Shown here one piece after another: positions 1-12,000 of a stretch of DNA of 64,000 nucleotides. Where the stretch lies: NCBI GenBank assembly GCA_049487715.1, contig CP150546.1:1240001-1304000 (forward strand), given 5' to 3'. A program made the position numbers and the translations under genes. Every line of letters begins with the position of its first letter. Positions within the stretch are counted from its first letter, which is position 1. This DNA comes from Pycnococcus provasolii (lineage: Eukaryota; Chlorophyta; Pseudoscourfieldiophyceae; Pseudoscourfieldiales). The notes below the pieces were generated by a model that saw nothing but the letters and a program-made list of their open reading frames with translations, ran no database searches and was not told the origin of the DNA.

Positions 1-3000
1 ACGCAGGCGTCGTCGTCGTCGGTGAAGATCACGGCGAGCCACGCGGAGGGCGGCGTGCTCGTCGGCGCGCAAGACACCGTAGCGATCGAGAGCGCGGGCG
101 CGAAGGACGGCGCGGTGAGCATCGCGGCGACGAGCGCGTCCGGCGGCGTATCTGTGCAAGGCGGCACGCACGGCAGCGGCAGCGTCGAGGTTGCATCTGG
201 CACGGGCGGCACGTACATGAGCAGCACAGGCGCTCTCGTGGGCGGCTTCTACGGCGCGGTTGTGACATCGTACGGCTCTCCGGGCGGCACGGGCGACATC
301 ACGCTGCACAGTTCTATAGCTAGCTTGAATTTGCAGGCTGGCGAGGCGGACGCTGCAGCCGTGAGCATCGAGGCGTCGCACGACGAGGGCGGCGTGACGA
401 TCCAGGCGGCGACGCACGCGGCGGGTTCTGTGACGGTCGGCGCGGGCACGGGCGGCGTGAGTGTGATGAGCACCGGCAAGGTTGACGTCGCGTCGGCTCA
501 GAACAGCGCGAGCGCCGTGCACGTGCGTAACACGCACGCGAGCGGCGGCGTGACGATCGAGGGCGTGGGCACGCACGCGTCGACGGTGCTTTTGGCAGCC
601 ACTGCGGAGAATGGCGGCGTGACGATGCAGGCGCCGGAGGACGGCGGCAGCGTGACGGTGTCAAGCAGCACGGGCGGCGTGTCCGTGGGCAGCTCTGGCA
701 CGGTCGCCGTCGACAGCACGCAGGCGTCGTCGTCGTCGGTGAAGATCACGGCGAGCCACGCGGAGGGCGGCGTGCTTGTCGGCGCGCAAGACACCGTGGC
801 GATCGAGAGCGCGGGCGCGAAGGACGGCGCGGTGAGCATCACGGCGACGAGCGCGTCCGGCGGCGTGTCTGTGCAAGGCGGCACGCACGGCAGCGGCAGC
901 GTCGAGGTTGCATCTGGCACGGGCGGCACGTACATGAGCAGCACAGGCGCTCTCGTGGGCGGCTTCTACGGCGCGGTTGTGACATCGTACGGCTCTCCGG
1001 GCGGCACGGGCGACATCACGCTGCACAGCTCGCTCGCGAGCGTGAACGTGCAGGCTGGCGAGGCGGACGCTGCGGCCGTGAGCATCGAGGCGTCGCACGA
1101 CGAGGGCGGCGTGATGATCCAGGCGGCGACGCACGCGGCGGGTTCTGTGACGGTCGGCGCGGGCACGGGCGGCGTGAGTGTGACGAGTACGGACTCCATC
1201 AGCGTGTTCGGCGACGGCAAGGTTGACGTCGCGTCGGCTCAGAACAGCGCGAGCGCCGTGCACGTGCGTAACACGCACGCGAGCGGCGGCGTGACGATCG
1301 AGGGCGTGGGCACGCACGCGTCGACGGTGCTCTTGGCAGCCACTGCGGAGAATGGCGGCGTGACGATGCAGGCGCCGGAGGACGGCGGCAGCGTGACGGT
1401 GTCGAGCAGCACGGGCGGCGTGTCCGTGGGCAGCTCTGGCACGGTCGCCGTCGACAGCACGCAGGCGTCGTCGTCGTCGGTGAAGATCACGGCGAGCCAC
1501 GCGGAGGGCGGCGTGCTTGTCGGCGCGCAAGACACCGTGGCGATCGAGAGCGCGGGCGCGAAGGACGGCGCGGTGAGCATCACGGCGACGAGCGCGTCCG
1601 GCGGCGTATCTGTGCAAGGCGGCACGCACGGCAGCGGCAGCGTCGAGGTTGCATCTGGCACGGGCGGCACGTACATGAGCAGCACAGGCGCTCTCGTGGG
1701 CGGCTTCTACGGCGCGGTTGTGACATCGTACGGCTCTCCGGGCGGCACGGGCGACATCACGCTGCACAGCTCGCTCGCGAGCGTGAACGTGCAGGCTGGC
1801 GAGGCGGACGCTGCAGCCGTGAGCATCGAGGCGTCGCACGACGAGGGCGGCGTGATGATCCAGGCGGCGACGCACGCGGCGGGTTCTGTGACGGTCGGCG
1901 CGGGCACGGGCGGCGTGAGTGTGACGAGTACGGACTCCATCAGCGTGTTCGGCGACGGCAAGGTTGACGTCGCGTCGGCTCAGAACAGCGCGAGCGCCGT
2001 GCACGTGCGTAACACGCACGCGAGCGGCGGCGTGACGATCGAGGGCGTGGGCACGCACGCGTCGACGGTGCTCTTGGCAGCCTCTGCGGAGAATGGCGGC
2101 GTGACGATGCAGGCGCCGGAGGACGGCGGCAGCGTGACGGTGTCAAGCAGCACGGGCGGCGTGTCCGTGGGCAGCTCTGGCACGGTCGCCGTCGACAGCA
2201 CGCAGGCGTCGTCGTCGTCGGTGAAGATCACGGCGAGCCACGCGGAGGGCGGCGTGCTTGTCGGCGCGCAAGACACCGTGGCGATCGAGAGCGCGGGCGC
2301 GAAGGACGGCGCGGTGAGCATCACGGCGACGAGCGCGTCCGGCGGCGTGTCTGTGCAAGGCGGCACGCACGGCAGCGGCAGCGTCGAGGTTGCATCTGGC
2401 ACGGGCGGCACGTACATGAGCAGCACAGGCGCTCTCGTGGGCGGCTTCTACGGCGCGGTTGTGACATCGTACGGCTCTCCGGGCGGCACGGGCGACATCA
2501 CGCTGCACAGCTCGCTCGCGAGCGTGAACGTGCAGGCTGGCGAGGCGGACGCTGCGGCCGTGAGCATCGAGGCGTCGCACGACGAGGGCGGCGTGATGAT
2601 CCAGGCGGCGACGCACGCGGCGGGTTCTGTGACGGTCGGCGCGGGCACGGGCGGCGTGAGTGTGACGAGTACGGACTCCATCAGCGTGTTCGGCGACGGC
2701 AAGGTTGACGTCGCGTCGGCTCAGAACAGCGCGAGCGCCGTGCACGTGCGTAACACGCACGCGAGCGGCGGCGTGACGATCGAGGGCGTGGGCACGCACG
2801 CGTCGACGGTGCTTTTGGCAGCCACTGCGGAGAATGGCGGCGTGACGATGCAGGCGCCGGAGGACGGCGGCAGCGTGACGGTGTCAAGCAGCACGGGCGG
2901 CGTGTCCGTGGGCAGCTCTGGCACGGTCGCCGTCGACAGCACGCAGGCGTCGTCGTCGTCGGTGAAGATCACGGCGAGCCACGCGGAGGGCGGCGTGCTC

Positions 3001-6000
3001 GTCGGCGCGCAAGACACCGTGGCGATCGAGAGCGCGGGCGCGAAGGACGGCGCGGTGAGCATCACGGCGACGAGCGCGTCCGGCGGCGTGTCTGTGCAAG
3101 GCGGCACGCACGGCAGCGGCAGCGTCGAGGTTGCATCTGGCACGGGCGGCACGTACATGAGCAGCACAGGCGCTCTCGTGGGCGGCTTCTACGGCGCGGT
3201 TGTGACATCGTACGGCTCTCCGGGCGGCACGGGCGACATCACGCTGCACAGCTCGCTCGCGAGCGTGAACGTGCAGGCTGGCGAGGCGGACGCTGCGGCT
3301 GTGAGCATCGAGGCGTCGCACGACGAGGGCGGCGTGATGATCCAGGCGGCGACGCACGCGGCGGGTTCTGTGACGGTCGGCGCGGGCACGGGCGGCGTGA
3401 GTGTGATGAGCACCGGCAAGGTTGACGTCGCGTCGACTCAGAACAGCGCGAGCGCCGTGCACGTACGTAACACGCACGCGAGCGGCGGCGTGACGATCGA
3501 GGGCGTGGGCACGCACGCGTCGACGGTGCTCTTGGCAGCCACTGCGGAGAATGGCGGCGTGACGATGCAGGCGCCGGAGGACGGCGGCAGCGTGACGGTG
3601 TCGAGCAGCACGGGCGGCGTGTCCGTGGGCAGCTCTGGCACGGTCGCCGTCGACAGCACGCAGGCGTCGTCGTCGTCGGTGAAGATCACGGCGAGCCACG
3701 CGGAGGGCGGCGTGCTTGTCGGCGCGCAAGACACCGTGGCGATCGAGAGCGCGGGCGCGAAGGACGGCGCGGTGAGCATCACGGCGACGAGCGCGTCCGG
3801 CGGCGTGTCTGTGCAAGGCGGCACGCACGGCAGCGGCAGCGTCGAGGTTGCGTCTGGAACGGGCGGCACGTACATGAGCAGCACAGGCGCTCTCGTGGGC
3901 GGCTTCTACGGCGCGGTTGTGACATCGTACGGCTCTCCGGGCGGCACGGGCGACATCACGCTCCACAGCTCGCTCGCGAGCGTGAACGTGCAGGCTGGCG
4001 AGGCGGACGCTGCGGCTGTGAGCATCGAGGCGTCGCACGACGAGGGCGGCGTGATGATCCAGGCGGCGACGCACGCGGCGGGTTCTGTGACGGTCGGCGC
4101 GGGCACGGGCGGCGTGAGTGTGATGAGCACCGGCAAGGTTGACGTCGCGTCGACTCAGAACAGCGCGAGCGCCGTGCACGTACGTAACACGCACGCGAGC
4201 GGCGGCGTGACGATCGAGGGCGTGGGCACGCACGCGTCGACGGTGCTCTTGACAGCCACTGCGGAGAATGGCGGCGTGACGATGCAGGCGCCGGAGGACG
4301 GCGGCAGCGTGACGGTGTCGAGCAGCACGGGCGGCGTGTCCGTGGGCAGCTCTGGCACGGTCGCCGTCGACAGCACGCAGGCGTCGTCGTCGTCGGTGAA
4401 GATCACGGCGAGCCACGCGGAGGGCGGCGTGCTTGTCGGCGCGCAAGACACCGTGGCGATCGAGAGCGCGGGCGCGAAGGACGGCGCGGTGAGCATCACG
4501 GCGACGAGCGCGTCCGGCGGCGTGTCTGTGCAAGGCGGCACGCACGGCAGCGGCAGCGTCGAGGTTGCGTCTGGAACGGGCGGCACGTACATGAGCAGCA
4601 CAGGCGCTCTCGTGGGCGGCTTCTACGGCGCGGTTGTGACATCGTACGGCTCTCCGGGCGGCACGGGCGACATCACGCTGCACAGCTCGCTCGCGAGCGT
4701 GAACGTGCAGGCTGGCGAGGCGGACGCTGCGGCCGTGAGCATCGAGGCGTCGCACGACGAGGGCGGCGTGATGATCCAGGCGGCGACGCACGCGGCGGGT
4801 TCTGTGACGGTCGGCGCGGGCACGGGCGGCGTGAGTGTGACGAGTACGGACTCCATCAGCGTGTTCGGCGACGGCAAGGTTGACGTCGCGTCGGCTCAGA
4901 ACAGCGCGAGCGCCGTGCACGTGCGTAACACGCACGCGAGCGGCGGCGTGACGATCGAGGGCGTGGGCACGCACGCGTCGACGGTGCTCTTGGCAGCCAC
5001 TGCGGAGAATGGCGGCGTGACGATGCAGGCGCCGGAGGACGGCGGCAGCGTGACGGTGTCAAGCAGCACGGGCGGCGTGTCCGTGGGCAGCTCTGGCACG
5101 GTCGCCGTCGACAGCACGCAGGCGTCGTCGTCGTCGGTGAAGATCACGGCGAGCCACGCGGAGGGCGGCGTGCTCGTCGGCGCGCAAGACACCGTGGCGA
5201 TCGAGAGCGCAGGCGCGAAGGACGGCGCGGTGAGCATCACGGCGACGAGCGCGTCCGGCGGCGTGTCTGTGCAAGGCGGCACGCACGGCAGCGGCAGCGT
5301 CGAGGTTGCGTCTGGCACGGGCGGCACGTACATGAGCAGCACAGGCGCTCTCGTGGGCGGCTTCTACGGCGCGGTTGTGACATCGTACGGCTCTCCGGGC
5401 GGCACGGGCGACATCACGCTGCACAGCTCGCTCGCGAGCGTGAACGTGCAGGCTGGCGAGGCGGACGCTGCGGCCGTGAGCATCGAAGCGTCGCACGACG
5501 AGGGCGGCGTGATGATCCAGGCGGCGACGCACGCGGCGGGTTCTGTGACGGTCGGCGCGGGCACGGGCGGCGTGAGTGTGACGAGTACGGACTCCATCAG
5601 CGTGTTCGGCGACGGCAAGGTTGACGTCGCGTCGGCTCAGAACAGCGCGAGCGCCGTGCACGTGCGTAACACGCACGCGAGCGGCGGCGTGACGATCGAG
5701 GGCGTGGGCACGCACGCGTCGACGGTGCTCTTGGCAGCCTCTGCGGAGAATGGCGGCGTGACGATGCAGGCGGCGGAGGACGGCGGCAGCGTGACGGTGT
5801 CGAGCAGCACGGGCGGCGTGTCCGTGGGCAGCTCTGGCACGGTCGCCGTCGACAGCACGCAGGCGTCGTCGTCGTCGGTGAAGATCACGGCGAGCCACGC
5901 GGAGGGCGGCGTGCTTGTCGGCGCGCAAGACACCGTGGCGATCGAGAGCGCGGGCGCGAAGGACGGCGCGGTGAGCATCACGGCGACGAGCGCGTCCGGC

Positions 6001-9000
6001 GGCGTGTCTGTGCAAGGCGGCACGCACGGCAGCGGCAGCGTCGAGGTTGCGTCTGGAACGGGCGGCACGTACATGAGCAGCACAGGCGCTCTCGTGGGCG
6101 GCTTCTACGGCGCGGTTGTGACATCGTACGGCTCTCCGGGCGGCACGGGCGACATCACGCTCCACAGCTCGCTCGCGAGCGTGAACGTGCAGGCTGGCGA
6201 GGCGGACGCTGCGGCCGTGAGCATCGAGGCGTCGCACGACGAGGGCGGCGTGATGATCCAGGCGGCGACGCACGCGGCGGGTTCTGTGACGGTCGGCGCG
6301 GGCACGGGCGGCGTGAGTGTGACGAGTACGGACTCCATCAGCGTGTTCGGCGACGGCAAGGTTGACGTCGCGTCGGCTCAGAACAGCGCGAGCGCCGTGC
6401 ACGTGCGTAACACGCACGCGAGCGGCGGCGTGACGATCGAGGGCGTGGGCACGCACGCGTCGACGGTGCTCTTGGCAGCCTCTGCGGAGAATGGCGGCGT
6501 GACGATGCAGGCGGCGGAGGACGGCGGCAGCGTGACGGTGTCGAGCAGCACGGGCGGCGTGTCCGTGGGCAGCTCTGGCACGGTCGCCGTCGACAGCACG
6601 CAGGCGTCGTCGTCGTCGGTGAAGATCACGGCGAGCCACGCGGAGGGCGGCGTGCTTGTCGGCGCGCAAGACACCGTGGCGATCGAGAGCGCGGGCGCGA
6701 AGGACGGCGCGGTGAGCATCACGGCGACGAGCGCGTCCGGCGGCGTATCTGTGCAAGGCGGCACGCACGGCAGCGGCAGCGTCGAGGTTGCGTCTGGAAC
6801 GGGCGGCACGTACATGAGCAGCACAGGCGCTCTCGTGGGCGGCTTCTACGGCGCGGTTGTGACATCGTACGGCTCTCCGGGCGGCACGGGCGACATCACG
6901 CTGCACAGCTCGCTCGCGAGCGTGAACGTGCAGGCTGGCGAGGCGGACGCTGCGGCCGTGAGCATTGAGGCGTCGCACGACGAGGGCGGCGTGACGATCC
7001 AGGCGGCGACGCACGCGGCGGGTTCTGTGACGGTCGGCGCGGGCACGGGCGGCGTGAGTGTGACGAGTACGGACTCCATCAGCGTGTTCGGCGACGGCAA
7101 GGTTGACGTCGCGTCGGCTCAGAACAGCGCGAGCGCCGTGCACGTACGTAACACGCACGCGAGCGGCGGCGTGACGATCGAGGGCGTGGGCACGCACGCG
7201 TCGACGGTGCTCTTGGCAGCCACTGCGGAGAATGGCGGCGTGACGATGCAGGCGCCGGAGGACGGCGGCAGCGTGACGGTGTCGAGCAGCACGGGCGGCG
7301 TGTCCGTGGGCAGCTCTGGCACGGTCGCCGTCGACAGCACGCAGGCGTCGTCGTCGTCGGTGAAGATCACGGCGAGCCACGCGGAGGGCGGCGTGCTTGT
7401 CGGCGCGCAAGACACCGTGGCGATCGAGAGCGCGGGCGCGAAGGACGGCGCGGTGAGCATCACGGCGACGAGCGCGTCCGGCGGCGTATCTGTGCAAGGC
7501 GGCACGCACGGCAGCGGCAGCGTCGAGGTTGCATCTGGAACGGGCGGCACGTACATGAGCAGCACAGGCGCTCTCGTGGGCGGCTTCTACGGCGCGGTTG
7601 TGACATCGTACGGCTCTCCGGGCGGCACGGGCGACATCGCGCTGCACAGCTCGCTCGCGAGCGTGAACGTGCAGGCTGGCGAGGCGGACGCTGCGGCCGT
7701 GAGCATCGAGGCGTCGCACGACGAGGGCGGCGTGACGATCCAGGCGGCGACGCACGCGGCGGGTTCTGTGACGGTCGGCGCGGGCACGGGCGGCGTGAGT
7801 GTGATGAGCACCGGCAAGGTTGACGTCGCGTCGACTCAGAACAGCGCGAGCGCCGTGCACGTGCGTAACACGCATGCGAGCGGCGGCGTGACGATCGAGG
7901 GCGTGGGCACGCACGCGTCGACGGTGCTCTTGACAGCCACTGCGGAGAATGGCGGCGTGACGATGCAGGCGCCGGAGGACGGCGGCAGCGTGACGGTGTC
8001 GAGCAGCACGGGCGGCGTGTCCGTGGGCAGCTCTGGCACGGTCGCCGTCGACAGCACGCAGGCGTCGTCGTCGTCGGTGAAGATCACGGCGAGCCACGCG
8101 GAGGGCGGCGTGCTTGTCGGCGCGCAAGACACCGTGGCGATCGAGAGCGCGGGCGCGAAGGACGGCGCGGTGAGCATCGCGGCGACGAGCGCGTCCGGCG
8201 GCGTATCTGTGCAAGGCGGCACGCACGGCAGCGGCAGCGTCGAGGTTGCATCTGGCACGGGCGGCACGTACATGAGCAGCACAGGCGCTCTCGTGGGCGG
8301 CTTCTACGGCGCGGTTGTGACATCGTACGGCTCTCCGGGCGGCACGGGCGACATCGCGCTGCACAGTACGCTCGCGAGCGTGAACGTGCAGGCTGGCGAG
8401 GCGGACGCTGCGGCCGTGAGCATCGAGGCGTCGCACGACGAGGGCGGCGTGACGATCCAGGCGGCGACGCACGCGGCGGGTTCTGTGACGGTCGGCGCGG
8501 GCACGGGCGGCGTGAGTGTGATGAGCACCGGCAAGGTTGACGTCGCGTCGACTCAGAACAGCGCGAGCGCCGTGCACGTGCGTAACACGCATGCAAGCGG
8601 CGGCGTGACGATCGAGGGCGTGGGCACGCACGCGTCGACGGTGCTCTTGACAGCCACTGCGGAGAATGGCGGCGTGACGATGCAGGCGCCGGAGGACGGC
8701 GGCAGCGTGACGGTGTCGAGCAGCACGGGCGGCGTGTCCGTGGGCAGCTCTGGCACGGTCGCCGTCGACAGCACGCAGGCGTCGTCGTCGTCGGTGAAGA
8801 TCACGGCGAGCCACGCGGAGGGCGGCGTGCTTGTCGGCGCGCAAGACACCGTGGCGATCGAGAGCGCGGGCGCGAAGGACGGCGCGGTGAGCATCACGGC
8901 GACGAGCGCGTCCGGCGGCGTATCTGTGCAAGGCGGCACGCACGGCAGCGGCAGCGTCGAGGTTGCGTCTGGAACGGGCGGCACGTACATGAGCAGCACA

Positions 9001-12000
9001 GGCGCTCTCGTGGGCGGCTTCTACGGCGCGGTTGTGACATCGTACGGCTCTCCGGGCGGCACGGGCGACATCACGCTGCACAGTTCTATAGCTAGCTTGA
9101 ATTTGCGAAGTGGAGAAAAGAGCTATTCATCTGTGAGTATTGAAGCTTTGGATGAGGACGGCGGTATAAGTTTAGATGCTGCGTCAAGGTCTCGTGGTCG
9201 ACTTTGGTTCGCTGCTGGTGATTCTGGAATAATTGCGAAGACAACTGGCCAGGCATCACTTTCGAGTTCAAGTGTTGATGATGAATCGGTACTAATTAAG
9301 GCTTCGAGCACTTCTGGTGGTGTTAGGATGAGCTCTAGTGGCAAGATTCTTTTGGATTCAAGTCTTGGTGGTACAAGCATCACAAGTGCTGGATCAATAA
9401 GTGTACAAAGTGATCTTGGCACAAGTGTTTTGAGTACTGGTCCTGTCAGTATTCAAAGTGATCAATCTTCACCCGAGGCTGTATCGATTCTGTCAAGTAG
9501 TAGCACAGGCGGGGTGACCATAGGCGCGGGCACGGCAGGATCTGGTTCCATCGACGCGACGTCCGGTCTTGGTGGAACGCTCATGACGAGTACGGGAAGC
9601 TTCGTCGGAGGCTTCTACGGCGCGTCCATTACGTCGTACGGCGGCGAGAATCCCTCGCACGACGTGAACATCCACAGCGTGGAGTCGAGCGTGAATATCA
9701 AGTCCGGGGGCACAGATGCCGCCTCGGTGTACATCACCGCGTCATCAGACAAGGGCGGCATTACGGCGGAGTCTGGATCTGGCGGCATGTCGGTCGTCAC
9801 CAAGGGCGACTACACGTCTGCGAGCACTGGCATGACGTCGCTGACGGCAGAGACGGATATTTCTCTCGGCGCGGGCACGGCAGGATCTGGTTCCATCGAC
9901 GCGACGTCCGGTCTTGGTGGAACGCTCATGACGAGTACGGGAAGCTTCGTCGGAGGCTTCTACGGCGCGTCCATTACGTCGTACGGCGGCGAGAATCCCT
10001 CGCACGACGTGAACATCCACAGCGTGGAGTCGAGCGTGAATATCAAGTCCGGGGGCACAGATGCCGCCTCGGTGTACATCACCGCGTCATCAGACAAGGG
10101 CGGCATTACGGCGGAGTCTGGATCTGGCGGCATGTCGGTCGTCACCAAGGGCGACTACACGTCTGTGAGCACTGGCATGACGTCGCTGACGGCAGAGACG
10201 GATATTTCTCTCGGCGCGGGCACGGCAGGATCTGGTTCCATCGACGCGACGTCCGGTCTTGGTGGAACGCTCATGACGAGTACGGGAAGCTTCGTCGGAG
10301 GCTTCTACGGCGCGTCCATTACGTCGTACGGCGGCGAGAATCCCTCGCACGACGTGAACATCCACAGCGTGGAGTCGAGCGTGAATATCAAGTCCGGGGG
10401 CACAGATGCCGCCTCGGTGTACGTCACCGCGTCATCAGACAAGGGCGGCATTACGGCGGAGTCTGGATCTGGCGGCATGTCGGTCGTCACCAAGGGCGAC
10501 TACACGTCTGCGAGCACTGGCATGACGTCGCTGACGGCAGAGACGGATATTTCTCTCGGCGCGGGCACGGCAGGATCTGGTTCCATCGACGCGACGTCCG
10601 GTCTTGGTGGAACGCTCATGACGAGTACGGGAAGCTTCGTCGGAGGCTTCTACGGCGCGTCCATTACGTCGTACGGCGGCGAGAATCCCTCGCACGACGT
10701 GAACATCCACAGCGTGGAGTCGAGCGTGAATATCAAGTCCGGGGGCACAGATGCCGCCTCGGTGTACATCACCGCGTCATCAGACAAGGGCGGCATTACG
10801 GCGGAGTCTGGATCTGGCGGCATGTCGGTCGTCACCAAGGGCGACTACACGTCTGCGAGCACTGGCATGACGTCGCTGACGGCAGAGACGGATATTTCTC
10901 TCGGCGCGGGCACGGCAGGATCTGGTTCCATCGACGCGACGTCCGGTCTTGGTGGAACGCTCATGACGAGTACGGGAAGCTTCGTCGGAGGCTTCTACGG
11001 CGCGTCCATTACGTCGTACGGCGGCGAGAATCCCTCGCACGACGTGAACATCCACAGCGTGGAGTCGAGCGTGAATATCAAGTCCGGGGGCACAGATGCC
11101 GCCTCGGTGTACATCACCGCGTCATCAGACAAGGGCGGCATTACGGCGGAGTCTGGATCTGGCGGCATGTCGGTCGTCACCAAGGGCGACTACACGTCTG
11201 CGAGCACTGGCATGACGTCGCTGACCTCTGGTACTGATGGGATGACTCTAACGAGCTCTGGTAAGTTGACTGGATCATTTTATGGCATGGATTTGTACAG
11301 CGCTGTCACAATATTTGACAGCAGCGATGAGGCAAAGACGTCCTTTGGTAGCTCGACATCACGACGAAGGCTGCTCCAGACTAATGACGCACTTACGTAT
11401 TCATTATACACAAACGGTGGCGCGGGTTTTGCGAAGAATGTTCATATTGGCGGAAAGATGGATGTCGCGAAGGATGTCATACTTCAGAGCGATGCAAACA
11501 TCAACGGGGACGTGTTCCTCGGCGATGCGACGAGTGACGCGATCACTTCTCAGGGTACCTTTAAGCACACCATGCCAGACAATCACGCAAATGCCGCAGT
11601 GTTCAGGGAGGGGTCGACTCCGTACCTGACGTTCACAACCTCAAACGGCCAGGAGAAGATCACATCCACCAAACCGGTCACGATAACCGACAGCACGGCG
11701 GCGAGTACGGCAACGACGGGCGCGCTCATCGTGACTGGCGGCGTGGGCGTGAGTGCTGCATCCAACTTCGGTGGTGTCGTCACGGTATCCGATACGACGA
11801 CATCAGGCGCCAATACCGCCGGTGCGCTGATTGTCGCTGGCGGCGTCGGCATTGCGGAGAATCTCAACGTGGGCGGCAACACTGCGCTTGGTGACCTTGC
11901 CAGTGCTGACACGCTCACGATCACTGGAGCTGTCACATTGAATCTCAAAGATAACGAGCAGAATGCGTTCCTCATCACGGAAGGCGCGAACAACTACATG

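Noticed and set aside
5059-9081. A 1340-codon open frame on the minus strand
   Set aside because: It is antisense to the GC-rich coding megasatellite, repeats with the same period and encodes Arg/Ala/His-rich junk; the sense frame is open through the whole region and ends in a structured C-terminus.
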